Source: Anastrepha obliqua (lineage: Eukaryota > Arthropoda > Insecta > Diptera > Tephritidae). From it: 64,000 bases of DNA. Every line of letters begins with the position of its first letter. Positions within the stretch are counted from its first letter, which is position 1. The position numbers and the translations under genes are program-made. The notes under the pieces were generated by a model. The model was not told the DNA's origin. It saw only the letters and a list, made by a program, of their open reading frames with translations, and searched no databases. Shown here one piece after another: positions 21,891-34,739 of the stretch. Where the stretch lies: positions 83,702,001-83,766,000 of the forward strand of contig NC_072895.1 of assembly GCF_027943255.1 (NCBI RefSeq), given 5' to 3'.

Positions 21891-24852
21891 CGCAAAACAT
21901 TTTTCAAGAATCGCAATGCAATATATGGAGTTTCCAGTGATTTTTTTAATGAAAGAGATGGACAGAAGCTTGTAAAATAAGCTTCACAAACTCTTCAAAA
22001 TATCGTGTACTGAATATAATAATTAATAATGAAGATTTTGTACATGGAAATCGAAAATACACCTCATCCCTTCGCACACAGGAGAGATCATATGCGGCAT
22101 GAAGGGTTATTGTTGTGGAACACTTTTTCGGTACGTTAATGATAAATGGTAAACTAAACTACCTTTTTATTCTAGCAGCGGGACATAGCTAGAGTTATAC
22201 TGATTAATAATTTTTTTGGTTTTTGTGTTTCAGGTAAATAGAAGAGCCAAAACGGACAACACCGTCCAGGTCGAATTTTTCGGGAGGGTCAACTTCAGCG
22301 CCATTTTTTAAATTATTAAAATTAAAAAGGAAACATTTCATTTTTGTATGTAAAAGAAGTTAAATAAAAAGCCTAAAAAATTTATTTTTTCATTTTTTTA
22401 TTGTATAAAAAATTCTAGAAAATACCCTAAATTTTCGAGCTCTAGACCACCGGGGCGTGCGTCTTGTTGTGGCTTATCTTCAGTTATCGAATAAATCTTT
22501 CACCTTTTACTAAAGATTTCCGTGGAGAGGAGCACTCAAATGGGCTATTCAATAAATAAGCAAATTGAAGGATAAATCAGGTCTCAGAAGCTTCTAGGCA
22601 TATACGAAAATACTGCAGCCCATTATTTAATGCAAAACTTAACAAAATACAACAATTACTAATTGCAACGTAAAACGAAAGTCATTGCTAATGTTTTCTC
22701 ATTGTTGGTAGCCCTTATTGTTGCGGCAAATTTTTAGTTTGTGTCAAATCAGTAATTCCACTCAATCCGATTGCTCATCAAAGTGCTATTGCAATTACCT
22801 CCATGGTTGATCATGTGGCCAACATGCCATTGCTGGGCATTCGAGTGAAAGAATACCGATTTCGGTGTGATAAGGTGATAAGTAGTAGAGTAAAATACTA
22901 ACGAATTATAAAACGCGACAATGCGCCATTGAGTGGCATCAATTATCGCAATTGGTGGGAAGGAAACAGCTGCAAAACTTAACAATGAATGCAACAAAAA
23001 TATGCACGCCATTAATTGTTACACAGAAAGTCTGTCAATGCAGCTGCTGAAGCATCGATTTCATTTGATTATTTTGTATTCGTTTGCATTAGAAAACAGC
23101 AAAACTGGGCGCTGCATTAGCGGTCCATTATCATTGTCATACATCATTTCGCATTGCTGCCACTGCCGCAGGAGCTTTTCAATTCACCGAGAATTTGATG
23201 CAGCACAAACACTGTGATTTGTCACTCTAATGAGTTGTTGCGTTCGCCACTCATGGCATACATTTAGATGAGCATTTGTGCGCTGCAGGCATTTTCGAAA
23301 TTAATACCTGGCTGTAAATTTTCGAATTTTCAAGCAAATGTCGATATGCCAGGTGTTTGTGATATGCTCACTCAACCGGCAGCAAAATAGCGCCAGATTT
23401 TTAAAGTGCATAATTATTCAATAAATGCAAATGTTATATACGCGCAACTTTATGCTCGACACTTATTTTTGCATGCAGGCAGAAATTGAAATGAATTTTA
23501 TTGTTGAACATTTTTTTAAATCAGTTGAGAAGGTGCCTGTGTTAGCGCAGAGTATCTAACTAAATAGAGGAATTCAAAAAGGCACAATAATTTCACGTAA
23601 ACTTGATGAGAACTTGACACAAAGATTCGGCAAGATGACGCGCCATGCCTAGGAGAATATAAATAGTCGAGTTTTGGTAAAGTTAACTGGCTGCCTCAAA
23701 ACTGCCATTTGAATTTTTTGAAGAAGAAAATCAGAAGCCCCAATCTCAAACTCTATGAGTATTATAGACAAACTCCAATGGTTTTTTGCATCTCAAAGCT
23801 GAAAGAAGTTTTTTTACACCTAAAATATCCCAAACTCAATTTAGAAGCTGCATCTGTACAGTTTTTCCCGTGCGCGAACTGACACTAACTAATTTAGAGG
23901 ACAATTGGGCCGACAACTTTCGTCTATTGCGGCTGATTTGCGAAGCAGATGAAATCATTAAGTCATGTGTGGCAACTTTCGTTTATATTAGATAATGAAA
24001 GTTGGCACAAATTTAATCACTCTCTTGGAAAAAATCAAAAATCAAATAAAAAAATAAGTATATTTGCAAATATTTTAAGCAATAACTGTTCTATCATATG
24101 GGGTAATCTTTTGGAAAAAATATTTTTAAAAACCAATTTTATTTATAAATACTCACCTTTTTGAGGTGCATTCAAAGCTCACGTAAACTTTAATATTTTT
24201 TTCAAAATATTTTAACTTAATACATATTAAATGTTATAATTCCGATGGAAAAACAGTACTGCTTGTTTTTTTTTTATATGAAGAGTGATGCGCCCTAATA
24301 TGAGTATATATTTTTCAGTATAGTTCATTTCATTTTGCATCAATGCCAAGAAATCTGTCATCATCTAGACCTTTTTTTGGGGAGGTACCCGAATGTGCAT
24401 ATACAAAAATAGGAAAAAATTAAAAACAAGAAAAACTGAAAGTGAAATTTTTGAAGAAATATATTAGAAGCGTTTAACCCTCTAACAACTTTTTAACATG
24501 GCATTTCGGATACTTCTCAATTAAAAGGTAAAAAATTCCCATCATATTTGGCATTAATGGTTTAAAATGTCTTACGAAAAAATGGCTTTCGAAACTTTTT
24601 CATATGCCCGAGCTTTTTATTTAGCTCAATGTGATTCTAATTTCTCAAAACGCCTTGGACAAAATTTGGCCATCAGAAAAATGTTGGCCTTTATGTGCCG
24701 AATCATTTCTGTAAAGGAATTTCTTGCCTCCCAGAAATGGCCTAGTGTTAACTTTTATTTTCCAAATGTTTTCATAAATTTGTAAGCACTCGGTCATAAT
24801 TTAGTGCTCCGATGACAGCTCATAAAAAACATATTTGCATTTTGTCATCCTG
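21891..24852. other. Unique non-coding host DNA
   Basis: About 3 kb without a recognised gene. The part 22700-23480 is GC-richer with words such as CATTGCTGCCACTGCCGC and looks like single-copy, possibly conserved, fly non-coding DNA. 24235-24310 repeats the word at 20727. The frames 22933-23217 and 22749-23012 overlap antisense and show no domain. Confidence 0.35.
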
Positions 24853-25312
24853 CATTCTTCTTCTTCTTAATTGGCGCGATAACCGCTTACGCTATTTTGG
24901 CCGAGTTTCACAAAGTGCGCCAGTCGTTTCTTTCTCGTGCTAACCGGCGCCAGTTGGACACACCAAGTGAAGCCAAATTCGTATCCACCTGATCTTTCCA
25001 ACACAAAGGAGGCCTTCCTCTTCCTCTGCTACCACCAGCTGGTACCGCATCAAATACTTTCAGAGCCGGAGCGTTTGTATCCATTCGGTGAAAAGCTCAT
25101 ATAGCTCATCATTCCATCACCTGCGATATTCGCCGTTGCCAACGTGCAAAGGTCCAGAAGGCGCAGAATCTTTCTCTCAAACACTCCAAGCGTCGCCTCA
25201 CCCGATGTTGCCAAAGTCCACGCTTCTGCGCCATACGTTAGAACGGGCATGATGAGAGTCTTGTAGAGTGTTAGTTTTGTTCGTCGAGAGAGGACTTTAC
25301 TGTTCAGTTGCC
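24853..25312 (-). pseudogene. GAA-tailed LINE 3' fragment
   Basis: Minus-strand copy of the 3' part of the 18709 LINE: TLYKTLIMPVLTYGAEAWTL, TSGEATLGVFERKIL and the GRGRP-type tail, ending in the CTTCTTCTTC tract at 24856. A short deletion removes part of the FGPLHVGNGEYRRR region and another removes the GHV segment. It starts at the same breakpoint (CAGTTGCC, about 25312) as a junction in the longer copy at 19220. Confidence 0.8.
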
Positions 25313-25609
25313 CAGCACTTGTTAACGTTAACGTTTTCATTTGTTGGGGAGATTGGGTAGATTTAAAGAAATTTAAAAAGGGAACCCGAGCGCAGTACAA
25401 TGTACTTAATGGTGTCTAAGTGCTGTACTTGCTAGTCTGTTCGGGCAAAACAAAAAAAAAGAAGAGGTATTGATGAGTTCCGTTGCTAAAATTAAAAACC
25501 AATATTTTATATTTTGTCTGATTCGAAATAAATATTTTTGCAGCCTGCACTTCGGTTCACAATTTTATTTTTTTAACCTACCGAAAAAGTGTTCCAAAAC
25601 AACAACCAC

Positions 25610-25849
25610 TCACGCCGTATGGGACCTCTCCTCTGAAGTGAACTGCTCTATGAGAAGAGACGAAATGCACTTTCGTTTTCCACATATAAAATCTTCGTTC
25701 TTATAATGAAGCGCACAAAATTTGGAAGAGTTTGTGAAGCTTTGTTTGCAAGCTTCTGTCCTGTATTGAAAAGAACATTTTGGAACTGCGCACATCCCGA
25801 TTTCGTTGTTCAAAGTTATTCTGCACATGACACACGATTTGCCTGACAT
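25610..25849 (-). CDS. Short frame with THAP-like cysteine pattern, doubtful
   Basis: The 79-residue frame begins MSGKSCVMCRITLNNEIGMC and has SSKFCALHYKNEDFICGKRK, which recalls the second half of a THAP zinc finger (C-x2-H followed by an acidic-aromatic-phenylalanine block). The invariant tryptophan and a clean N-terminal C-x2-4-C with proline spacing are not convincing. THAP fingers occur both in host proteins and in P-element-like transposases, so a fragment of either is possible. No neighbouring exon or element end was found. Cysteine-rich chance frame remains likely. Confidence 0.2.
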   Translation of the reverse strand: MSGKSCVMCRITLNNEIGMCAVPKCSFQYRTEACKQSFTNSSKFCALHYKNEDFICGKRKCISSLLIEQFTSEERSHTA

Positions 25850-27799
25850 TTTTGTTTTACTTTATTTTATTCACAAAAAGTTTTTATTTTCCTATTTTCG
25901 GAAATGAATGGGCTGCGTTTTTCCTTTCACAAAATCGAATGACAAGGTTGAAAACTAAAATTAAATATTTGCATTGCATACATATGTATGTATATATGTA
26001 TGTTAGGGTCAGGTTTAAAAAAAATTTTTAACAAGTCGCCCGAATGACCGAAGTGCTTAACGCACTTTTTTCACACTTCATGTGTAAAGGGGAAAACAAT
26101 TGTTTTGTTGTCCGTTCACAAGCATTGCGATTCGAGCTCTGTACGCCGCATCAAAGTAATCAAATGGTGTACAAAGAACATTTATATTGAATTTTAAAGC
26201 AAAATTATTGAACATATTTAAATCATTCCGTTAATTGCTTAATTTATGCTGCAAATAACTTTCAAAGAAATTCGGCTCAAATTTAAGTATAAAATATACA
26301 TACATATGTTCATACATATGTACGTAAATAAATTTCCACAGTTTACAATAAATTGTACCGAATTTTTGTTCACTCTACTTGCAGTAAAGCTGCTTAATTT
26401 TATTTAATTCGGATGTATGTATAATATGTATGTATGTACATAGTAAAGCATCCATTTAACGGACATGCAACACCACTTAAGAATATTTGCAGTATTCAAC
26501 TGAAATTAACAACAAAAACTACAAAGATGTCCAGCAACAACAAAAAAACGTTCTTGTATTTTTTCCGCTACAGACAACATCGCTGGCTTGAAGGGAATGA
26601 CATGCATTAAACGCATTTTATCAATGGGAATTAAAGGCTTTTAACATTTATTATAATTTTATTAAATTACCGAACGAAACATAATGAAATGAAAGGAATA
26701 AATGAGCGAGAGCGTTGTGTACAACCGCAGGCACTGGCAATAATGAAGATAATGATGATGCAAATGTATGATATTGATGTAAATGAGCAGCGTACTTATC
26801 GAGCGCCAGTGTGCGAAAGGTAATCAGTGGAAATTACTCTTGGTTAAAGTTGAAGTGCAAGGAAACACACTCGTACACTGCATACAAACTGACGTGATTG
26901 CTTTTGTAGACTCGTGCACTTAAGTGGCCACTTACATATGCTCGACAACATTAATCGAAAATGAAAACAAATTTGGTTGTGAGAAAAGTATCGGTTTTTT
27001 CAAAAAATATGAACAATTAAACTCTTGAAGTAAAGTATTTAGCAAATTTGAGTTAACCTTTAATCGCACCCCCTATTCGAAAAATTCCTTAAACTATTAC
27101 CCTGAGTCCTCAGGGCTCACATATTCCATTTTCAGAATAATAAAAATTCCATTAAATAATTATTTTTTTTTATTGTATTGAATAATTTAATAAATTTTTT
27201 ATTTTAATAAACAATGATTTAATTATTAAATTTTATTTATAATAATTTAGTAATTAAATAATATTTTTTTTTTAATTTATTAAATAAATAAAATAATTTA
27301 ATTAAACTTTATTAAATAAATGAAATAATTTAATTACATTTTTTTAGGTAGACAGATTTGGAGCTCTTTTAACATAAAACGCTAAAAATTTCTTAAAGTC
27401 CACTTTTTTTGCTTTGCTGAGGTCTTATAAAAAATACAAGGTGGCGCAAAATTAATCATCCAATTTAATTTTTGAAGAACTTTGTGGTTTAGGATGTACT
27501 AAAAAGTATTGACGCCCTCCAAAATGCTGAGGCGAAAATTACTAGCTGTAGGGTGATCAGATACAAAACCATGTTGGTTTGGGTTAATTAAATTAGATAC
27601 AGTTTTTCTTTTCTTACATTTATAAGCTACATTTTTTCACAACCAATTTATCTATTTTTTTATATCTAATTTATACAACAGACTCTTGAAGTTTAAATAT
27701 TATAAAGGGCTTAAAATATTATTATAGATGACAATGGTGGATGATTCCTAGAAGGTGCCTTCTTTGTGTTATTTCTGGCATTTGTCAAGTAATGTAGTT
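25850..27799. other. Intergenic with AT-only low-complexity tract
   Basis: Contains CATATGTATG microsatellite-like words near 25980 and 26300 and, at 27130-27345, a run made almost only of A and T, rich in TTTAATTATT-type words able to pair with each other. ACAAGGTGGCGCAAAATTAA at 27438 looks like the terminus of a mariner-type element, but I see no partner end. Confidence 0.4.
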
Positions 27800-28262
27800 T
27801 TACTCGATAGAACAACGCTTTAAAATTATTGAAACTTATTATGAAAAAGGTCGATTTTTAAGAACAACATATCGCAAAATTCGTGATATTTTTGATGGAG
27901 ATAATCGTCGGAAAGAGCCGACAATTCAAAGGTTTGTTAACAAATTTTAAGAAACCGTTTCTATCGGGCATAGAAAAAGGACTGGCAGACCTAAAACTGG
28001 ATGTTCTGTTGAGAATATTGCTGCTGTAGTGCCAAGTGTTGCTGAACAACCTTCACCAAAGATACCTTGACTTTCTCAACAATTCGGCATTCATGAATCA
28101 ACTGTTGAGCGGGTTTTACCTGTAGACCTGCTCATGGTGGATAATTAAATTATGCAATTTTTCACATAAATATACATATATAATTGTTAAGAGCTGTATT
28201 TTGTGCATGTTTTATTTTAAAACAACATCTATGCGAGTCTTTTGAAAGACCTTTTATAAGCA
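27800..28262 (+). pseudogene. Mariner-type remnant, family 1 copy 3
   Basis: From 27812, EQRFKIIETYYEKGRFLRTT and YRKIRDIFDGDNRRKEPTIQ give the N-terminal DNA-binding region, followed by KTGCSVENIAAV, QLSQQFGIHESTVERVLP and an abrupt jump to the 3' terminal part (28140-28262), which shares AAAACAACATC and GAGTCTTTTGAAAGACC with the other copies. The catalytic domain is deleted, leaving a MITE-like derivative about 0.46 kb long. Confidence 0.7.
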
Positions 28263-28767
28263 ATAAATAATTCATTTAATTGTAGTACAGATTTAGTACC
28301 AGATGCATGTAAATCCAAATCTTTAAAAAAAAAAAACAAATTCTATTACGTGCATTAACACCACAAACTGTTCGGTTAAGACCAGTAGAGAAAACTTCAT
28401 AATTACGCAAAATTTTGTATGGAGCATTAAAATTTATTCACTGCAGAATCTACTCTCACATTTCATGCGCTTGCACGCCATTTTGAAATAACCCGGGTGG
28501 AAAAAATAAATGACAATGAAAGTTTCGTATATAAGATATGAAACGCAGCATTCATACTTACCAAAATCAAAGCTTTACAGTCGTTGCTCACAGACAAATG
28601 ATCGATCACACGTTTTTCGTCTCATTAAACGGAGGTACTTGAACGCGCAATAATGAATGTGGAAACCCGAGCCTGTTTTAAGATACGAATATTAAAATTT
28701 GTGATGCATTCCCTGGGCTCAGAGAGTGGGACTCATGGCTAAAAAATTTTTTGTGTCAGGTAAGATA

Positions 28768-29066
28768 ACGACGATGACAACATCTGACGAAACGACGCTT
28801 GGAGTGTTTGAGAGAAAGATTCTCGGCAAGATTTTTGGACCTTTGCACGTTGGCACGAATGGATACAAACTCTCCGGCTCTAAAAGTATTCGATGCGGTA
28901 CCAGCTGGTGGTAGCAGAGGAAGAGGAAGGCCTCCTTTTCGTTGGAAAGATCAGGCGGAGAAGGTTTCACTTGGTGTGTGCACGAGAAAGAAATGACTGG
29001 CGCGATTTGTTAAGCTCGGCCAAAATCGCGTAAGCGATTATCGCGCCAATTAAGAAGAAGAAGAAG
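28768..29066 (+). pseudogene. GAA-tailed LINE 3' fragment
   Basis: Plus-strand copy: TMTTSDETTLGVFERKILGK and IFGPLHVG, then a deletion straight into NSPALKVFDAVPAGGSRGRG and RPPFRWKDQAEK, ending AATTAAGAAGAAGAAGAAGG at 29066. It lacks everything upstream of the C-terminal domain. Confidence 0.8.
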
Positions 29067-30295
29067 GTAACGCCGAGTTTCGTAAAGTACATTCAAACTG
29101 AAAGAAAGTTGAAATGTAGTAATAGCAGGCATCAGTTGTAACGAGTGCACGAAAATGGTTTTTATATTGGAAAAATTTGCAATATGGTTCGAGAAAAATA
29201 TTAACAAAAATCAGCTAGAATTTTAAGCCACTTCAAACGCGCACTTTATTATACTAAATTTGGATGGGCTCCAAAACTGCGTACCCATTGTTTTTTTAAT
29301 TTTTATTAACAAAATTTAAATTTTGATGAAAACTTTTTGAAATTTTTTTTTAATTTGTACAAAGTTTTGAGCAAATTAATGAAAATAAAAAAAGATAAGA
29401 AAAAGGAAAATAATCAAAACTATCAAAAATAAAACAAATTACGGTTTATTTCTAATTTTTACCATGATGTGTGTATTTCCACTTCAATGAGAAGTTTCCG
29501 CTACATTTCAATTAAAAACTTTTTCCCCTATTTCACATCAACAGTCATAGTTGTCAAGCTCTCAATTCAACCTATAGTAAGCCACTTTACATAGAATTTT
29601 TCTGGCACCTGCTCACGTATGAAGTGAAAATATTTTGCCTCATTCCACTTGGCATTCCCATTTGTTAAAATACAAGTAAAAGAATAAGAATAAGTGAATG
29701 CTCCAGCCACATGATCCCTGCGCACGCCAAATCAAATGTAATAATGAAGCAAGAATGACAAATGTGTCCAGCGATCAAAATAAATCGAATGCATCGCATT
29801 GCTGCCGTACAACTGTGTCCTGCTGCATAAATAAACTGTTCGCATGCCGCATAAGTAAGTATATATGTAGCCGGCATATCACTGTTACTGCAATACATCA
29901 CTTGCACCTAACTATCAATTACATACACACATATTGGAAGAATATATAAAAGAGTATGCATATGAGTATTCATGCCTGCTGCTTGACATGACCCATTTAC
30001 TCTGATTTCTTGTTGCCGAAAATAGCAAAAATATTTCTTAACACTGCGCAACTTCTTTGACAATTTCGTTCAACTATCAACCAAATTGAATGTGAATGCA
30101 TTATAACTGTGGTTTGCAGATCAGCACACATATGTATGTGCATACAACATGCATACCACTTCCAATTGACGCAAGTAGCGCACCCAGAAAACTGTGACCG
30201 GAACTGGTGACCAAATGTGCCTACAGTATTGTGCAAAAATAAAGCAACTTGTTTTTATGGTTTACCAGTACATACTTCTATTTGGGTATTTTTGC
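29067..30295. other. Intergenic, no feature
   Basis: AT-rich to 29450, then unique mixed sequence to 30240. No RNA gene or repeat identified. Confidence 0.35.
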
Positions 30296-30297
30296 TA

Positions 30298-31512
30298 CAA
30301 GGTGAAGTCCAAAATAAACAACACTGAGCTAAAATAGAAACGACTGGAGCTTTGATCTGATAACTTCGAGTTTATTTATTCAAAATAGTCCCATCTGGCC
30401 TACATACCTAGATAAAAGCTTTTCGAAAGGGTGTTTCAGGTCATGGTCATTGACCGGTGCACTTCAGGATGTCGGTACAAGACTTTTGGACGGTCTCTAC
30501 GGAGGCAAAACGTTTTCCTTTCATGTCCGAATGCAATTTTCCGAATAGGTAGAGGTCACAGGGATCCATATCAGGCGAATACGGTGAGTGATTTATAGTT
30601 AAAAAATCAGCCACAAGAGTGGATCGATGAGATGGTGCATTATCATACAATAAGCGCCAGCTTCCTCCTTCGCGGTATTCAGAGCGAATTCGACGAATGG
30701 GATGCAACAAACGCTTCAAAACGTCAAGATAGAAAATTACACTGACGGTTTGGCCCGAAGGGATGAACTCCTTGTGGGCAATTCCCTTTGAATCGTGAAA
30801 ACAAATGAACGTCGACTTGATTTTTGACTTCTACAAACGCGATTTTTTGGGTGGTGGCTCGTCTGGGGCCTTCTACTCAGCACTTTCACGCTTAATTTCA
30901 GGTTCATGTTGGAAACACCACGTTTCATCACCAGTTACAATGTTGTAAAGGAAATTCTCGCCTTTTTAAAGAGGTCTTCCGAATGTTGTATTCTGAGCAA
31001 TTTTTGTTCCTCGTAAGCCCAAATGATCAGTTAAAAAGCGATAATTTCAACGATGAATTTCAACGATGATTTCGGTTCATTTTTGATAAATTTGCGAAAA
31101 ATTTCGATGGAGTTTTCAGTGAATACTGATTTTGGGCATTTGGGTATGTTCATTGTCATTTATGTCCTCACAGCCATCTTTAAAACGTGTAAACCACTCA
31201 TTACTCTGGCATGAGATAGATAATCATCCCCATACATTTTTTTGATCAATTCAAATGTTTCGTCAAACGTTTTAACGATTTTAAAACAAAATTTGATATT
31301 AGCTCTTTGTTCGAAACTCATTTTTGTACCGATGACACAAACATACTGACACTTTAGACGCGATAACTTCGCTTCCACTGAACCGAATGTCTCCAAGCTT
31401 TCACTGGAAGTCAGCTAGGGATGTAACTTCTAACGCACTAAGTCATTAAAAAGATTGCGCCATCACAAACATTTTTATGACGCCAGTCTTGTTTATTTTG
31501 GACTTCACCTTG
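30298..31512 (-). pseudogene. Mariner (DD34D-type) element, complete ends, decayed gene
   Basis: TA dinucleotides flank it (30296-30297, 31513-31514). The ends are inverted repeats: CAAGGTGAAGTCCAAAATAA at 30298 and its complement ending 31512, perfect over at least 24 bp. On the minus strand the transposase starts MSFEQRANIKFCFKIVKTFD (31321), with the mariner helix-turn-helix; the centre is frame-broken (ETWCFQHEPEIK-like, 30930), and the C-terminus reads WRLLYDNAPSHRSTLVADFL then HSPYSPDMDPCDLYLFGKL (30660-30520), holding the second and third aspartates. The usual HDNAP is YDNAP. Length 1215 bp is close to full size (about 1.3 kb). Several frameshifts make it inactive, though its ends could still be mobilised in trans. 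Confidence 0.9.
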
Positions 31513-31558
31513 TATATTGCCGACTACCATAAGTAAATATTTTATTAAAAAATCTTAA

Positions 31559-31900
31559 ATATCGGATGTTTTTTTAGCCTCATGAGAACTATCGTTATCG
31601 ATAACAATGTTTTGCCAGCTGAGAATATCAAATTGTGTTGACATTTCTGTTCAGTAAAGTTTAACAAGTCATCAAAAGTCGTTTAACGCCAGAACAACGC
31701 TTCCAAATTGTGGAAATTTACTTTGCAAAAAATAAATCTGTATTCAAGTTTAAAGAGCACTTCGTCCATTTTGCGGTCAACATAATCGGCCTACTGAGCA
31801 AGTAATTCGTGTAGTCATTGATCTTTTTCGTAATAATTTTACTCATCTCGATTTAAAACCATAGCAGCAGTTAATGTGGATTGTGTAGTGTGAAAACATA
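31559..31900 (+). pseudogene. Mariner-type remnant, family 2 fragment
   Basis: The start ATCGGATGTTTTTTTAGC and GAGAACTATCGTTATCGATA match the 5' end of the element at 49827. Coding resembles LTPEQRFQIVEIYFAKNKSV (31683 on), the N-terminal helix-turn-helix, then quickly decays. The rest of the element is missing; the next transposase copy begins about 100 bp later. Confidence 0.65.
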
Positions 31901-32028
31901 TATTTCATAAAAATAAGTGTTTTCGAATAACAGGTGCTATTTTGAATAGCCCGCTATTTCGGTAGATGCCACTTTTGAAGCTGTCATTTTCTAATATTTA
32001 AGAAGTAGAAACTAGGCCATTAATAAAA

Positions 32029-32790
32029 ATGGAACGATACACGCTTAAACAACGCATTGAAATGATTAAAAATCACTATAAAAATGGGCAAAATTTGGCA
32101 GAGACGGTTCGTAAAATTCGAACATTTTTGGGTCATCGTGAAGTACCTTGTCGGACCGCAATACAGAAATTGATGAAAAAATTCGATCTGTTGGGACAAG
32201 TTAGTGATGTGAAGAATAAAACCGTGCACGTCGCTCAAGAACAGCCAAAAATCGAAAATATTGCTGTTGTAACAGAAAGTGTTGAAGAAAACCCAGGTTT
32301 GTCCATTCCTCGTCGTTCTTTGGAATTAGGCACTCCACAAACACCATTACACCGTATTTTGCATAAAGATTTGGATCTTAAGGCTTATAAAGTCCAGTTA
32401 ACACAAGAACTCAAGACGGCCGGTCATCAACAACGTCGTGTCTTTGCTGATTGGGTCGTTGAAATGCATGAAAATGATCCGAAATTTCATCGAAAAATCA
32501 TCTTGAGTGATGAGGCCTATTTCCACCTCGGTGGCTTCGTTAAAAAGCAAAATTTTCGGATCTGGGGCTCAGAAAATCCAAGAGTTATAGTTGAAAAGCC
32601 TCTCTATCCTCAACGTGTGACTGTTTGGTGTGGTTTACGGTCCGGCGGAGTCATTGGACCTTACTTTTTCGAAAATGAAGCTGGAGCAACAGTTACGGTG
32701 AATGGATTGCGCTATCGACAGGTGATTAACGAACAAGACGGCGCTACGTGCCACACAAGCAATGAAACCATTGATCTTCTACGGGAATAA
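32029..32790 (+). CDS. Mariner-type transposase, best preserved, internally deleted
   Basis: An open frame of 253 codons. Residues 1-60 (MERYTLKQRIEMIKNHYKNG) are the N-terminal helix-turn-helix; about 75-115 hold ENIAVVTESVEE and RRSLELGTPQTPLHRILHKD, the second DNA-binding part; 155-180 contain KIILSDEAYFHLGGFVKKQN with the first catalytic D; GVIGPYFFENEAGATVTVNG follows; INEQDGATCHTSNETIDLL carries the second D. About 20 residues expected between RYRQV and QDGA are deleted, in frame, and the protein stops before the SCDLTPLD block with the third catalytic residue. It therefore cannot catalyse cut-and-paste but could still bind ends. Start chosen at the conserved MERYTL. Confidence 0.85.
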   Translation: MERYTLKQRIEMIKNHYKNGQNLAETVRKIRTFLGHREVPCRTAIQKLMKKFDLLGQVSDVKNKTVHVAQEQPKIENIAVVTESVEENPGLSIPRRSLELGTPQTPLHRILHKDLDLKAYKVQLTQELKTAGHQQRRVFADWVVEMHENDPKFHRKIILSDEAYFHLGGFVKKQNFRIWGSENPRVIVEKPLYPQRVTVWCGLRSGGVIGPYFFENEAGATVTVNGLRYRQVINEQDGATCHTSNETIDLLRE

Positions 32791-34739
32791 CACCTCTTAG
32801 TGAGAAACCCTTAGTACCCTCTATTTGTATTTTCTAATGCTTTGCGAAATTTAGCCCACTTGGTCAAGTATGGCTGTGCGTAACCCCACAGGTGTACTTC
32901 GAATATAAGCTCAAATAAGTCAGCATCTACTTCGAAATTAAACACCAAAGTCAAAGATGAAATTCTATTATTAAAAATGTTGACAAGATGGCAAAATGTA
33001 CATCACAAATTGCAAAAGACAAGAGCGATCCATGCCAAGTGATCCAAGTATTTTGGACATTGTCGTCGATTTTTCTAAAAACTTGATTATTTGTAGAACG
33101 AGCGCTGTATTGTGTTGACAGCATGGACATGAGCTTTGAAAGGAGCCCTTCGTGTCATTGGTGAAAACTTGCATACATCAATAAAAACGGCTGAATGCAA
33201 TGTTTTTCCATAGCGCTTTCTATGGTACTTACAACTGTGTATATTTAATCGAGCACTGAATGATGTTTTCCCAATTAGTGAATTGGAATCAGAGGTTTTA
33301 TAATAAGTAAATTGGAAAAAGATTTAAGAAAAATATGTATTATTCTGAGATTTATGCAACGTTGAAAATGTTGGCTTTGAATCTATTTAAACTATACTAT
33401 CTTCAGTTATCTTGAAAATTAAAAGAAAATTGAATTTTCTTGAGGGACTGCTTTTCAAAATTGACAATAAATAAATCACAATTAAATTTAACAAAAAGTT
33501 TAAGACATACTTTATATCCTTATCTAAAAAATTAAAATAATATAAAAAAAGATTGGAGGAATGTTAAAAGAACCGAAAATTTAAAATTCTATACCAACTA
33601 AAGTATGCCCTTTTACTTCAAAAGATCTTTACATCACTGTAGATACGATGATTTGAAACATTCATGCACACACCAGCTCACGTATATCCTCTTTCTCTTC
33701 TAAAAGGAATTGATTCGTTTTGGAAATAACTGATGAATTTTAAATTTTTCGCAGGATGTTCTCGAACGTACAAGTACATTTACTTGATGCCGCTATATTA
33801 TTTTAGTTTGTTGCATTCATCATTCATGCCACCCGAGCATGCCACAAATGTATTGGTCACATATGTATACACTGACATATTTGGCCTCCGCGGACAGTTG
33901 GCATTCCATTCGGTCCATTGATTGTGGTTACTGCCTTGTAAATGCGATTCCATTTGGCAAGGGATATGTCAATGTGTGTCGTGTATACATATATACTTAT
34001 ATACATACCTATGTACGCTCATACATGCTTACGTATTTTTAGTATACAGAGACTCTTCTGAAATTGTTCTTCTTTTTAAGTTGTTATTATTCGGGTATAC
34101 ATTAATATTTCTTGTGAATATATTGAGATGATTAGAGATTTGGGGATATATAGACGCATTTATTGACATTTTTCTATGTAACTTAAGGAATGTTGTTTAA
34201 GAAAACTTGCAAAGAAGTTTAGAAAGCATCAAGAGCTTTAGTGAGCTTTATAAGACGCGCAAAATTTCAATTCCTTAAAAAAATAACTAAGATCCTAAAT
34301 AATTGTAGTTACTACAAAAACGTGATTCAAGTACTTTGGATATTGTCTTAAATTTTTCCGAAGAGTGGTTTACTTGTAAACTGTGAAAAAAATTAATAAT
34401 TCTCAGATTTATTCAATGTACTTATAGAAAATCTTGATATTCGAGTATTCTTAAAGTGAAATATTTTCGGTTCCTTTTCACATTTTTATGATTTTTTTAA
34501 TAATTTTTTAGGATACAATTTCTTGTACAGTATTTTTTTTGGAAAATATGTATTTTTTGTTGAAGGTTTTCTGGATTTCTTTTTTTTGTCATTTTTAAAA
34601 TACCCCGCCTCTACCAGATTTTTTTCTTATTGTTCCATGAATAGCTGAGTCTAGCCTCAGTTATCCTGGAAACTCTCACAATGGAATTTCTTTAACTTTT
34701 CAAGTCATATTCAAATACGTACAGCGAACCAGTAAAAAA
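32791..34739. other. Intergenic, diverged duplicate segment inside
   Basis: AT-rich. 33041-33105 and 34322-34385 are similar (both run TGATCCAAGT-type sequence, TTTGGAYATTGTC, TTTTTC and ACTTGTA), with further weak similarity after each (CTGAGATTTAT / CTCAGATTTAT). No gene seen. Confidence 0.4.

Noticed and set aside
26035..26160. Possible tRNA-like sequence (CCGAATGACCGAAGTGC)
   Set aside because: No cloverleaf can be drawn and no B box follows.
27130..27345. Palindromic AT-only tract as replication origin or MITE
   Set aside because: Low complexity explains the self-pairing; no TIR or duplication.
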